This document shows, one piece after another, positions 53,118 to 60,838 of a DNA stretch of 64,000 nt. Source of the stretch: Kryptolebias marmoratus (taxonomy: Eukaryota; Chordata; Actinopteri; Cyprinodontiformes; Rivulidae); assembly GCF_001649575.2 (NCBI RefSeq), contig NC_051434.1:6758225-6822224 (forward strand), in the 5' to 3' direction. Position 1 is the first letter of the stretch, and every line of letters begins with the position of its first letter. Made by a program: the position numbers and the translations under genes. The notes below the pieces were generated by a model. It did not search any database and was not told the origin of the DNA. It saw nothing but the letters and a program-made list of their open reading frames with translations.

Positions 53118-56100
53118 TATATCAATGTTTTTGCTAAAGAAAATTGAAGGAAGAATTAGTTTTTCTTCAAAAAATGTCACTGACAGAGACATTGAAGGGA
53201 AATTGTTGCTAATCAATAACATAAACAGGCTGAATTTCAGGGAGAGGACTGAGTGTTTAAAACAAAGCAGAGCAGGATCTGAAGTGTAATGATCTTCAAC
53301 ACAAGTTACACAATAGGAGGTTTCTTATGAAACATGAATGGCTCAACAAGTCTTTTTCACAAACACTGTAAAATAAATCTGCAGATGTCAGACATGAGCA
53401 TCCATTTTCCACAACAATCTGATCCGGTCACATCAGTCGGAGGGAAACTGGAAATATGGACCCAACAGAAGGACGAGGGGAATATTGATTAATCTGAGAG
53501 CTGGAAATCATTCAAGGTCAACAAGCTGGAGAACATGTAGATCTTATGTAAACCACTTCAGTGTAACACCAGCTGTTAGCTGCGCTGCTCTGTATGATAA
53601 TTATACTGATTTAGTCAAGGACACAAAGACTTCTTCCATAGCTGCAGTCACTCTGGCTGAACTAAATCCACGACTGAGAGTTTTAAAATGCATTTTAATC
53701 TGTTGTTATTACATGTAAAATAAATGACGCATCAGCATTAATATTCTACTCCTGTTTTCCAGATGTGTAAGTCACTTCATGGGGAATTTGTAGGTCCTGC
53801 CTGTGGTCACCATGGACCCTACATCCCAGATGTCCTCTTCTGGTCCATCATCCTCTTCTTCACCACCTTCTTCTTATCCTCCTTCCTCAAGCAGTTTAAG
53901 ACAGACAGATACTTCCCCACCAAGGTGAGGTGTTCATTCATTCTGCTCCTTTCAAAATAAAGTGAGAATTTACATCATATAAAATGTTCATGATAAAAGA
54001 AATAATGTCCATACACATCAGAATAAGGTCTGTTGTACCTCTGGATATAAACAACTGTGGATCGATATATCTAAAAGCTTCCCACGACCTGGAAATGTTT
54101 ACATTGCGGCAGTCGTTAGTATGCTTGAGCAGCCTCACGTACAGAAAGAAAAGAGCTTCTTCTCTCCTCCCACACAATAACACTTAGTCTGTTATCACTT
54201 GGCGCAGGCAGATGTTCATTTTGTGTGATTTTCGCTGCTGACACAAACATAATTATTTCTTTGGTGGCTCTACAGAAAGCATGTGGTCGTAGCGAAGTGG
54301 CTTTCATTTATGATTTTGTGTATGAAAGTTAAAAACCTGTCATTTGTGTGTGTGTGTTTGTGTGTGTGCCGTAGGTGCGCTCCACTATCAGTGATTTTGC
54401 TGTGTTTATAACCATCATGATTATGGTGTTGGTGGATTTTCTGATGGGAATTCCAAGTCCTAAATTGAATGTTCCTGACCGCTTCGAGGTAGGCATTAAA
54501 TTGAATATTTATGTTTTTTACTGCATGTTATCTGTAGACGGGTAGTCTCCTTCCGCAGTTTTGTTATATACAATATGCTGAATGTGTGTCCCTTTTCCCG
54601 TGCAGCCAACTTCAAAGAACAGAGGCTGGCTGATGGATCCATTAGGAGAAAACCCCTGGTGGACGCTGCTGGTGGCTGCACTCCCTGCTTTGCTCTGCAC
54701 CATCCTCATCTTTATGGACCAGCAGATTACTGCAGTCATCATCAACCGCAAAGAGCACAAGTTAAAGGTCAGACTCAACTCAAGAAAGGTCGTTTTTTTA
54801 GATGCACATAACCTCTGTTATGTATGTTTCAAATTGGATTTTAAAGATGGCATATTTTGAATTTCTTATGAAATTTTATTGATGGTAACTGCTGATACCT
54901 TTTTACATACAGCAAATAAAAACAGACAAACATTATAAAACATAATACAGCATTATTAGTGTTAGGGGAAATTGAGCAGCTAACCAGTGACTAACAGTTA
55001 GGTGTAAATGTAACACAGATGTTTCTCAAACTCGTTAACCATAACAACTGAGACTGTCAGATTAAGATTTATACGTAATCATAATGATGGTTATTTTCCT
55101 GTTAATTTCTATACTAGATATATTTAGATGTGTCTTTAATATAGATGAGTAAGTGTAAAGTAAAAAATACAGGCCGGTCTTCAGCTGGTATCAGTACGTA
55201 CACTTTTTTCATTGCTGCACTCACAGAAACTTTACAGGAGTTTTGTGTTTCTGCTGGATTTATTGGCTGCTTGTTGATTAAATACTTTCTTTCAAAAAAG
55301 CAGCCTCTACTGAAAATGTCCGTACGATCATCATGGCTGCAAAGCAGGAACAAAAACAACGGAGCAAAATTCACAGCAACAAAAAAACTTTGTGCGGCTT
55401 TGTCTCAGAGATCTCACTGACACTGACAACACAGCCTAGATAAGATTATAGTTCTTGTGCAGATGTAACAGACCTACAGTGGTTTACAGCATCATTGCAT
55501 ACACTGTTTTACTTTTTTGTATTTTTTGTATTCCCTTTAAGATTCTCTCTTTCTAAACATCAACTACTGTCACAAACTGTGCTCATTTTTCACTTCTCTA
55601 CTCTTACCAGACATTTTTCTTATATTTTTCTCATCCTAAATGCCCTCAAAGGCCTCAACAATATAATTTTAAAATAGAATTTTCCTATGTTTTATGTCTG
55701 ACTCAGTAAAATCAATTTGATTTAAAATATAGTTAAATACTTTTAATTGTTTTAGCTCTTACCTATGGAGAGATTTTTTCCTCTGGGCTAAATGTTTATA
55801 TCTGCTCCTAATTTTCTCATATCACTTGTTATTTTCTCTTTTTTCCTTGTGTCCCACAGAAAGGCTGTGGCTATCACCTGGATTTGCTGATTGTGTCAGT
55901 GATGCTGGGCGTGTGCTCCATTATGGGCTTGCCGTGGTTTGTGGCTGCCACCGTCCTGTCCATCTCCCACGTGAACAGCCTGAAGGTGGAGTCGGGCTGC
56001 TCAGCACCAGGAGAGCAGCCCAAGTTTCTGGGCATCCGGGAGCAGCGGGTCACTGGGTTCATGATTTTCATCCTCATGGGCTGCTCTGTTTTCATGACAT

Positions 56101-59100
56101 CAGTCCTAAAGGTGATAAAGGGAGAAATTATTGGCTGGCATACAGCTGAAGCATCTGTCAAGAATATTCAGGCGATGTTTTTGTGTTTGTCTTATTATAG
56201 AGTGCTGCAAGAAATGCCGTGCAAGCTTTAAATAATTCATACTTGTTTACTCCACTTTTGCTCTTTCCAGTTTATTCCCATGCCCGTTCTGTATGGAGTC
56301 TTTCTCTACATGGGTGTCTCTTCCCTCAAAGGCATTCAAGTAAGAATCTGCTGTGCCTGCCTTTGAAGATAATAAACCCTTCAAATCAAAGCAGAACAGT
56401 AGTCACGAGCTCTTATTAAAGCCGTGTTTACCTCCTGAACTTCAAAACCTTTGATAGCAGTTCCGAATCCATGAACGCTTTCGTTAAATTTGTTTCCGAC
56501 TCTGATTAGCATACTGTGTTTTACCCCGTCCTCGTCGCTCTTCGTAGTGCTTTTCATTTGCATCTCTCGTTTTTTTTTTTTCCTTTTAGTTCTTTGACAG
56601 AATCAAACTGTTTGGTATGCCTGCAAAGCACCAGCCCGATCTGATCTACCTGCGCTACGTGCCGCTGTGGAAGGTCCACATATTCACGCTGGTGCAGCTC
56701 ACCTGTCTGGTGTTGCTCTGGATAATCAAGGCCTCTGCAGCAGCTGTTGTGTTTCCCATGATGGTAACAATTTCAACCTCTTATTTTACCATAAGTGCTG
56801 ATAAGGCAATAATTTCTAAAATAATAACATTTTATAATTCCTGTTTATTGTTGTGTCAATTCTTTTAAATAGTCTAAATAATAGATGGTATAAATTGTCT
56901 TTTATTTGGTTTTGACAATAAACTGTGTTACAAAATGATGTGTTGTGACTTTTTTGACCTCCGCCAAGGAGGTATAGTTTTTTTTTTGGCAGAGGTTTGC
57001 TCTCATTGAGTGCTTTGTAGTTATGTATGTTTTTTTTTTTGTTTTTGGCCCCAGGTTCTGGCACTGGTCTTCATCCGAAAGCTTCTGGACCTTTTCTTCA
57101 CCAAGAGAGAGCTGAGCTGGCTCGATGACCTGATGCCAGAGAGCAAAAAGAAAACAGAGGATGACAAAAAAATCAAAGCACAAAAGCTGGTAAATGTTTT
57201 CTACATCTATAGATATGTATATGTGTGAGTGTGTGAGTGTGTTTTCAAAGTCACAAAGTTGTTTTACTGTTTTGTAGAGCAGTGACTCGCCTCACAAATT
57301 TTGTTAAGTTTGAGTGACTTACAAACCCAAGCAGTTTGGTTTTGAAGCCTAGATATTTAGATATTTATTTTATAATGAGCTTGTAAAGAACACAGACTCC
57401 TCTAACAGTTCCTGAACAGGCCGTGAGCAAACATGCTGTCATTAAAACAGGAAAAAATGGTAAAGTTTTGTTTGTGATCGACTCTTACAATGTTTTTTTT
57501 TGTTTTAGGAGGAGGAGTCAGACGTGCAGGAAGAAGAGGAGTTGGGAATGAAAGTCAGGTTTGCAGGTTCAACCCGGTACAGTATCTCAGGGAGGTAAGT
57601 GGTTCCCTCCATAAAGCATCCTTTCATTTTACAAGAAGGCATAAAGTCTGTTTACTTGAAGTCTACTGTGTCACACCAACATCGACTGTTCCCTCGAGCT
57701 TTTTCTGTCTCCAGAAACATTCTCTTTAGATCTAATATGCTTCACATAACTCATCCAGAAATTTGAAGGAAAATATGTTCAAATAGTTTATATTTAATAA
57801 AAATTAGAGCTGTGAGCAGATTTTCTGATGCATCTTTGCCTTGCACAACTTGAATTGTTCATTTGGACAGCTGTGTGTTCTGTCCATCTTGAACAGATCA
57901 TACATAGGAGTAGTGACCCACAGCCCCCCAGTGGAAGGAGAGGTAGCAGGGTGTGTGTCTGATGTAAAACATCTGACCCAAACGGCCGCATATTAACTCT
58001 GTTTACTCAAACTAAGACAGCCGGTGCATGACCCAAACTGTCATCCTGTAGCTATTAAAATAACAAAAAGAAAACCCTGACATTAAAACGCTGCTTTGCT
58101 TTCTTTAAACCAGAATGATTGTCCTGTTACAATTTATCTTACTAGTTTCTCACAATGAACTTTCAACATATAAATGTTTGTTAAAGCATTAATTATCTGT
58201 ATTAACATGGAATGTTCATGTTGTGATTTGTCTTGTCAGCCATGTTTTTGCTGTAAACTTGTTTAAATGCATGTTTGTGCCTGCCTGTTTGAACTGCTGT
58301 GACCCTGAACTTCTCTCGCTGATTTGACGTCCACGTGCCTGTCTTCTCTCTTGTGTTCGTGTTTTGCACTTTTCGGCATGCAGTTCTGATTCTGACCCCT
58401 TGGTTGTAAATATCTCTGATGACATTGTCCAAACGGCAGTGTGGAAAGCAGTGAACTCGAGTGCAGAGTCTTGTGTCCAACCTGTGACGCGTAGTGAAAG
58501 GTAGCTATGGCATCTCCTGAAGTTTTCCAGAACCGTTTTTTACCAGCCACTCAAATATTTTACCAGCCACTATTTTTTGTTGTGACAAAAAGTTATTTCA
58601 TATGATGATGATGATCGACACGGGTGGAAGCAGTTGTGGTGCCCTACAAGCTGACTACTCTTGAAAAACAGAAAATAAAATAGCTTCTCATCACAACACC
58701 TAATTGGTGTTAGACTGCATGTAATCTGTAGTGGATCAAGTGCATCATATGGGTTTGCGGTGAACTGTTGTAATATTTTTAAGGAAGTTTTCTCAGGTTT
58801 TTTCAGGTCGAATGTTTTTTAGATAAATAATTTTCCAACAACAACCAGTTAATTTACCAACAAGTCTTTAACTGTGTTTATTCCTCTCATCACGGACAAC
58901 AAGTCCTGTGTATTTGGAGACATTTGTTCTTTTTCTGCAAAAGTTACAAGGGGGNNNNNNNNNNNNNNNNNNNNNNNNNNNNNNNNNNNNNNNNNNNNNN
59001 NNNNNNNNNNNNNNNNNNNNNNNNNNNNNNNNNNNNNNNNNNNNNNNNNNNNNNNNNNNNNNNNNNNNNNNNNNNNNNNNNNNNNNNNNNNNNNNNNNNN

Positions 59101-60838
59101 NNNNNNNNNNNNNNNNNNNNNNNNNNNNNNNNNNNNNNNNNNNNNNNNNNNNNNNNNNNNNNNNNNNNNNNNNNNNNNNNNNNNNNNNNNNNNNNNNNNN
59201 NNNNNNNNNNNNNNNNNNNNNNNNNNNNNNNNNNNNNNNNNNNNNNNNNNNNNNNNNNNNNNNNNNNNNNNNNNNNNNNNNNNNNNNNNNNNNNNNNNNN
59301 NNNNNNNNNNNNNNNNNNNNNNNNNNNNNNNNNNNNNNNNNNNNNNNNNNNNNNNNNNNNNNNNNNNNNNNNNNNNNNNNNNNNNNNNNNNNNNNNNNNN
59401 NNNNNNNNNNNNNNNNNNNNNNNNNNNNNNNNNNNNNNNNNNNNNNNNNNNNNNNNNNNNNNNNNNNNNNNNNNNNNNNNNNNNNNNNNNNNNNNNNNNN
59501 NNNNNNNNNNNNNNNNNNNNNNNNGATGGGGGAACGCGGCTCGACGTAACAGCAGCAACTCGAGCACATTACTGCCCCCTATATGTCAGGAGGACAAATA
59601 ACACATTTTCTGTTCAAATTGCCAACCCGCCACAGTGGCGTGTGTGTTGATCAAATTCACCCGCCACTTCAAATATTTACCCGCATTTGGCGGGTGGCGG
59701 GTGCTAATTTCCACCCCTGGTTGAAGGCACTCGTTGCAAAGTATGAAATCAAACATAAAAAGCCTTATACTGAACTACATCAAAAGGTGCAGTTTGTAAC
59801 TCCAGTAGTTTTGCAGACATATTGATCTGCAGTTCGGAAACGTGTAAACAAAGCACCAGGCTGAATCCACCAAAAATAAACATAGAGGCTCGAGTCACAT
59901 GACTGACCTACATCAGGCTGGTCCAATGTCGGAGGAGGTGAACAGATGTGGTGAAAACGGACAAATTTAGATCTCAGAGAAGAGAAGATAAAAGGAAATT
60001 TATGTAAGACAACTCAAGAAATCAGTTCTTTAATTTAAGGCCATAATAACCATCAGTATAAGGGAACGGGCAGATTCTGTTTCTTACTTTGTTCATTTCT
60101 TTGCCTGATCTTTAAGACTTTGCAATGAGTACCTTTAATGGAGGTACCTTTATTATAAAATACATTTAATTAATATGCCAGCATAAAACTTTATTTTGAT
60201 GATATTCTGTCAATTTTTCAAATACACTCATTTGAAAGTCTTGAAAACTTTTGATTCAGATCAGGGAGGGATCCAATCTTTTCTGCAGCACTACAAACAA
60301 ACTATATTTTGAAAAGACATTTAAACAATCCTTTTACAAACAGAAGATAGTTTTAAAAAAGCACACAGTTTGGTCCTGTCTGCCAGCTAAATATTTTAAC
60401 TCCCAGATGAGGTTAAATTGGGCAATTGGTAAAGATAAATTTTCATGTTTTAAAATTTCTTGTGTTCATTTTTTTTATTTCAACATGTATAAACCCTGTT
60501 ATCTGCAAAGTGTAGTTATTCCATCTACATAGATTTTTTACTCATTTTGTAGATTTGCACATTTGAAGTGTTTTGCATGTAGCGAATAAGAACATCTCAC
60601 ACACCCTGATAAACGTGGTGCCTCTTTCAGTGAGGACTCCAGGTTGGGAACCATTGCACTAACTGCTACTGCCGTGCGCTTAATATTTATCTTATTTAAC
60701 AGATTTTAAATCTGCACCAGCACTCATTCTGCTTCTCTTTCTTCCTCTCTGAACAGCCAGGAGAAGGTGGCCTGCGTTCGAGTTGACGTCAGCCCAGACA
60801 CACCAGGAGAGGGCTCCACCACCGAGACCTTCCTGTAA
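22806..60838 (+). CDS. slc4a7: Electroneutral sodium-bicarbonate cotransporter NBCn1 (26 coding exons)
   Basis: NBCn1 carries Na+ with HCO3-/CO3 2- across the plasma membrane and raises cell pH without net charge. The exons listed separately join to 3,780 nt (1,259 aa plus TAA). Visible: the N-terminus [10 protein letters not shown]; a His/Arg/Lys-rich [13 protein letters not shown] stretch; the cytoplasmic domain with [16 protein letters not shown] and ALSLHS-type helices; cassette II at about residues 255-383; [12 protein letters not shown]; the membrane domain from about residue 600 ([20 protein letters not shown]); a large extracellular loop with Cys774, 776, 811, 823 and sequons at Asn781, 791, 807; [20 protein letters not shown]; a Lys-rich tail; cassette III; and terminal [15 protein letters not shown] and [20 protein letters not shown] match slc4a7 better than slc4a10 or slc4a8. 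Dropping cassette II or III would give 1,131 or 1,220 aa, in frame. Confidence 0.95.
23907..24570 (-). mobile_element. Decayed non-LTR retrotransposon (LINE) 3' end
   Basis: Read on the minus strand, 24560-23994 carries remnants of the C-terminal end of a LINE reverse-transcriptase protein: [20 protein letters not shown], then [20 protein letters not shown] and LLPPLPNP. The end at 23907-23935 has an ATGG-repeat tail, as these elements do at their 3' terminus. It is 5'-truncated with frameshifts, so inactive. The exact clade is not assigned. Confidence 0.8.
26297..27210 (+). mobile_element. Decayed Tc1/mariner-type DNA transposon
   Basis: Plus-strand text follows a fish Tc1-like transposase gene: a segment near 26470-26680 (CAAATGGCCAGTCCTCCAAG, then GAACAAGTATGGCTTGTTTG) and one near 26900-27190 (CAACAGGAAAATGATC, CCAGACCTCAACTTGATTGA). 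The latter encodes [17 protein letters not shown] before a stop, matching the DDE-end motif PDLNPIEMLW. Several deletions and stops make it a fossil. Terminal inverted repeats were not resolved. Confidence 0.8.
27929..28217 (+). promoter_or_regulatory. slc4a7: Possible alternative promoter and first exon of slc4a7
   Basis: Inside intron 1 there is an inverted CCAAT box (ATTGG, 27929-27933) and, about 95 bases on, TATAAAG at 28024-28030. About 150 bases later an ATG at 28182 opens 12 codons ([12 protein letters not shown]) that end at AGG|GTACGT, donor at 28218. The exon ends in phase 0, exactly as exon 1 does, so it would splice in frame to exon 2 ([11 protein letters not shown]). Mammalian NBCn1 has a second, short charged start from another promoter, as I recall. 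The Kozak context is weak (T at -3). The exon is inferred from signals and phase, not from homology. Confidence 0.45.
29187..29290 (+). repeat. Short fish interspersed repeat fragment
   Basis: Contains CTTTCGGCTGCTCCCTTCTT, GGGGTTGCCACAGC and TTTTACGCCGGATGCCCTTC, a combination that I recall as a widespread teleost repeat. Only about 100 bp remain. Class not assigned. Confidence 0.55.
34411..34492 (+). CDS. slc4a7: slc4a7 coding exon 2
   Basis: Acceptor GTCTCCAG|GGTC. It encodes [16 protein letters not shown] through NYEKDDLE, a conserved segment of the NBCn family shared by all alternative starts. Donor AAA|GTGAGT at 34493. Phase 0 in, 1 out. Confidence 0.94.
35986..36135 (+). CDS. slc4a7: slc4a7 coding exon 3
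   Basis: Acceptor TTTGTCAG|GCCAC. It encodes [20 protein letters not shown], the His/Arg/Lys cluster and [11 protein letters not shown]. The donor is ATG|GTTGGG at 36136, somewhat weak, but phase 1 joins exactly to exon 4 (D|TPSQRV). Confidence 0.93.
36136..38251 (+). other. slc4a7: slc4a7 intron 3
   Basis: AT-rich unique sequence. I see no exon, repeat family or structural element here beyond short homopolymer runs. Confidence 0.6.
38252..38390 (+). CDS. slc4a7: slc4a7 coding exon 4
   Basis: Acceptor GATATTCAG|ACACG. It encodes [20 protein letters not shown] through DAIEWRETA, the start of the band-3-type cytoplasmic domain. Donor CAG|GTCAGA at 38391. Phase 1 in, 2 out. Confidence 0.94.
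39019..39179 (+). CDS. slc4a7: slc4a7 coding exon 5
   Basis: Acceptor CGTGTCAG|ATGG. It encodes [40 protein letters not shown] and [12 protein letters not shown], the most conserved part of the cytoplasmic domain. Donor CAG|GTACAG at 39180. Phase 2 in, 1 out. Confidence 0.95.
39335..39523 (+). CDS. slc4a7: slc4a7 coding exon 6
   Basis: Acceptor GCCTCAG|ACATG. It encodes [37 protein letters not shown] and [16 protein letters not shown]. Donor ACG|GTGAGA at 39524. It ends in phase 1 and can join either cassette II (exon 7) or exon 8. Confidence 0.95.
40533..40916 (+). CDS. slc4a7: slc4a7 coding exon 7: cassette II (128 codons)
   Basis: Acceptor CTCTGTTAG|GAGA. It encodes [20 protein letters not shown] and a Ser/Pro-rich, acidic segment ending QNLELQPLE. 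It is 384 nt, phase 1/1, so skipping keeps the frame. Size, position and the GEGLS start match the 123-124-residue alternatively spliced cassette II of mammalian NBCn1. The only frame-preserving end is GAAG|GCAAAT at 40916/40917, a GC donor. The stretch PEVVVS (40787-40804) lies where the calcineurin-docking motif sits in the mammalian cassette. Confidence 0.85.
40917..45872 (+). other. slc4a7: slc4a7 intron 7 (5.0 kb, GC donor)
   Basis: Begins GCAAAT and ends CTCCCAG. It contains a TAG trinucleotide array (41916-41965) and a possible transposon scrap at 42250-42400 (GCAGGGTTTCTACA, GAAAAGTATGGA). Otherwise AT-rich unique sequence with no recognised exon. Confidence 0.55.
41916..41965. repeat. 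TAG trinucleotide microsatellite
   Basis: About 16 TAG units with one CTAG interruption, in intron 7 of slc4a7. Confidence 0.9.
45873..45988 (+). CDS. slc4a7: slc4a7 coding exon 8
   Basis: Acceptor CTCCCAG|GACC. It encodes [20 protein letters not shown] and [11 protein letters not shown], matching the SPQSAPGNLD and SRENSTVDFSK segments of NBCn1. Donor AAG|GTAACC at 45989. Phase 1 in, 0 out. Confidence 0.93.
46737..46894 (+). CDS. slc4a7: slc4a7 coding exon 9
   Basis: Acceptor TTTTTCAG|GTGGAC. It encodes [36 protein letters not shown] and GLTEVPVPT. The FLEKPIIAF wording is specific to NBCn1 among the NBCn paralogues as I recall them. Donor AAG|GTGCGA at 46895, phase 2. Confidence 0.95.
47491..47578 (+). 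CDS. slc4a7: slc4a7 coding exon 10
   Basis: Acceptor TGTCAAAG|GTTTC. It encodes [20 protein letters not shown] and [10 protein letters not shown]. Donor GAG|GTGAGA at 47579. Phase 2 in, 0 out. Confidence 0.95.
47764..47910 (+). CDS. slc4a7: slc4a7 coding exon 11
   Basis: Acceptor TTGAATAG|ATTTTT. It encodes [40 protein letters not shown] and EPPKNVPSQ, the end of the folded cytoplasmic domain. Donor CAG|GTCAGC at 47911. It is 49 whole codons, phase 0/0. Confidence 0.95.
48297..48403 (+). CDS. slc4a7: slc4a7 coding exon 12
   Basis: Acceptor ACCTTTAG|TCGA. It encodes [20 protein letters not shown], then [15 protein letters not shown], the variable linker to the membrane domain. GPELQRTG is invariant in the NBCn group. 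Donor AAG|GTGGAG at 48404, phase 2. Confidence 0.93.
48404..50135 (+). other. slc4a7: slc4a7 intron 12
   Basis: AT-rich. The segment 49,270-49,640 has higher complexity, but no ORF or family signature was recognised. Nothing else is seen. Confidence 0.55.
50136..50310 (+). CDS. slc4a7: slc4a7 coding exon 13 (first membrane segment)
   Basis: Acceptor CCTCCAG|GATTTT. It encodes [20 protein letters not shown] and [20 protein letters not shown], the first transmembrane helix, then [10 protein letters not shown]. Donor ATA|GTGAGT at 50311. Phase 2 in, 0 out. Confidence 0.95.
50311..51508 (+). other. slc4a7: slc4a7 intron 13
   Basis: Unique AT-rich sequence ending in a long pyrimidine tract before the exon 14 acceptor. 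No feature recognised. Confidence 0.55.
51509..51642 (+). CDS. slc4a7: slc4a7 coding exon 14
   Basis: Acceptor TCTCCACAG|AGTGCA. It encodes [20 protein letters not shown] and [20 protein letters not shown], part of the transport core of SLC4 proteins. Donor CAA|GTGAGT at 51643, phase 2. Confidence 0.95.
51729..51974 (+). CDS. slc4a7: slc4a7 coding exon 15
   Basis: Acceptor TTTCCCAG|TGATT. It encodes [40 protein letters not shown] and [17 protein letters not shown], giving membrane helices and the start of the large extracellular loop. Donor TTC|GTGAGT at 51975, phase 2. Confidence 0.95.
52496..52604 (+). CDS. slc4a7: slc4a7 coding exon 16 (glycosylated extracellular loop)
   Basis: Acceptor GTCCCCAG|GTGTC. 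It encodes [20 protein letters not shown] and LNVS: Cys774, Cys776 and sequons at Asn781, Asn791 and Asn807. Loop length and sequon number fit NBCn1, although the sequence itself varies. Donor TCG|GTGAGA at 52605, phase 0. Confidence 0.92.
53063..53120. other. Short assembly gap (10 N) beside an AT repeat
   Basis: Ten Ns at 53063-53072 are followed by an AT dinucleotide array to about 53120. It lies in slc4a7 intron 16, and no exon is affected. The true repeat length is unknown. Confidence 0.9.
53763..53924 (+). CDS. slc4a7: slc4a7 coding exon 17
   Basis: Acceptor TTTTCCAG|ATGTG. It encodes [20 protein letters not shown], with loop cysteines 811 and 823, then [20 protein letters not shown] and the [11 protein letters not shown] segment. 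Donor AAG|GTGAGG at 53925. Phase 0/0. Confidence 0.95.
54375..54488 (+). CDS. slc4a7: slc4a7 coding exon 18
   Basis: Acceptor TGCCGTAG|GTGCG. It encodes [20 protein letters not shown] and [18 protein letters not shown], one membrane span and the following loop. Donor GAG|GTAGGC at 54489. Phase 0/0. Confidence 0.95.
54606..54767 (+). CDS. slc4a7: slc4a7 coding exon 19
   Basis: Acceptor CCGTGCAG|CCAAC. It encodes [20 protein letters not shown] and [20 protein letters not shown], the near-invariant SLC4 signature, then EHKLK. Donor AAG|GTCAGA at 54768. Phase 0/0. Confidence 0.96.
54768..55859 (+). other. slc4a7: slc4a7 intron 19
   Basis: AT-rich unique sequence between exons 19 and 20. No feature recognised. 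Confidence 0.55.
55860..56111 (+). CDS. slc4a7: slc4a7 coding exon 20
   Basis: Acceptor TGTCCCACAG|AAAGG. It encodes [57 protein letters not shown] and [12 protein letters not shown]. Donor AAG|GTGATA at 56112. It is 84 whole codons. Confidence 0.96.
56271..56339 (+). CDS. slc4a7: slc4a7 coding exon 21
   Basis: Acceptor CTTTCCAG|TTTATT. This 23-codon exon encodes [20 protein letters not shown] and GIQ, a membrane helix. Donor CAA|GTAAGA at 56340. Phase 0/0. Confidence 0.95.
56590..56763 (+). CDS. slc4a7: slc4a7 coding exon 22
   Basis: Acceptor CCTTTTAG|TTCTT. It encodes [40 protein letters not shown] and the following membrane span to FPMM. The [20 protein letters not shown] wording is NBCn1-type. 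Donor ATG|GTAACA at 56764. Confidence 0.96.
56958..57018. repeat. Short fish repeat remnant
   Basis: GACCTCCGCCAAGGAGGT and GGCAGAGGTTTGCTCTCATT are the two ends of an interspersed repeat that I recall from teleosts, here brought together by an internal deletion. It lies just before the exon 23 acceptor tract. Confidence 0.45.
57055..57189 (+). CDS. slc4a7: slc4a7 coding exon 23
   Basis: Acceptor GCCCCAG|GTTCTG. It encodes [20 protein letters not shown], the [13 protein letters not shown] motif and a Lys-rich tail to AQKL. In NBC/AE proteins an acidic LDD-type motif here has been proposed to bind carbonic anhydrase II. Donor CTG|GTAAAT at 57190. Confidence 0.95.
57509..57594 (+). CDS. slc4a7: slc4a7 coding exon 24 (cytoplasmic tail)
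   Basis: Acceptor TTTTTAG|GAGG. It encodes an acidic [13 protein letters not shown] run followed by [15 protein letters not shown]. It is less conserved against mammalian NBCn1 than the membrane exons, where this stretch reads VHLPFEGGSLL. Donor GAG|GTAAGT at 57595. Phase 0 in, 2 out. Confidence 0.85.
58384..58500 (+). CDS. slc4a7: slc4a7 coding exon 25: cassette III
   Basis: Acceptor TTCGGCATGCAG|TTCTG and donor AAG|GTAGCT at 58501. This 117-nt exon enters and leaves in phase 2. It encodes [20 protein letters not shown], then [18 protein letters not shown]. DPxxVNISDxxxxTAxWKA is the signature of the 36-residue, alternatively spliced cassette III in the NBCn1 C-terminus and of related tails in slc4a8 and slc4a10. 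It lies just before a 570-bp gap. Being a multiple of three, it can be skipped without changing the end of the protein. Confidence 0.88.
58955..59524. other. Assembly gap (570 N) in slc4a7 intron 25
   Basis: A run of 570 Ns lies between cassette III (exon 25) and the last exon. The reading phase closes without it, so no constitutive exon is required there, but an alternative tail exon cannot be excluded. Confidence 0.95.
59525..59719 (-). mobile_element. hAT-like transposon end beside the gap
   Basis: The minus strand from 59719 begins CAGGGGTGGAAATTAGCACC, then GC-rich CCCGCCACCCGCC. A CAGGGGTGG start is usual for hAT-type terminal repeats. A related 25-base text (TACCAGCCACTCAAATATTT) occurs before the gap at 58541-58560, so the element, or a second copy, may span the Ns. 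No transposase sequence is visible. Confidence 0.5.
60640..60665 (-). repeat. Transposon-end-like scrap
   Basis: The minus strand reads TGCAATGGTTCCCAACCTGG, close to the AGTGGTTCCCAACCTGG start of hAT/Charlie-type elements. Only the end is recognisable. Confidence 0.35.
60757..60838 (+). CDS. slc4a7: slc4a7 last coding exon 26 with PDZ-binding end
   Basis: Acceptor CTGAACAG|CCAGG after a pyrimidine tract. It encodes [20 protein letters not shown] and STTETFL, stop TAA at 60836-60838. The exon parallels mammalian SPDKPVSVKISFEDE...ETSL. The last four residues, ETFL, keep the X-S/T-X-hydrophobic rule for a class I PDZ ligand, with F replacing S at the -1 position. Confidence 0.9.

Noticed and set aside
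58868..59650. ORFs of over 200 codons on both strands
   Set aside because: They run through 570 Ns, and most of their length is unknown sequence.
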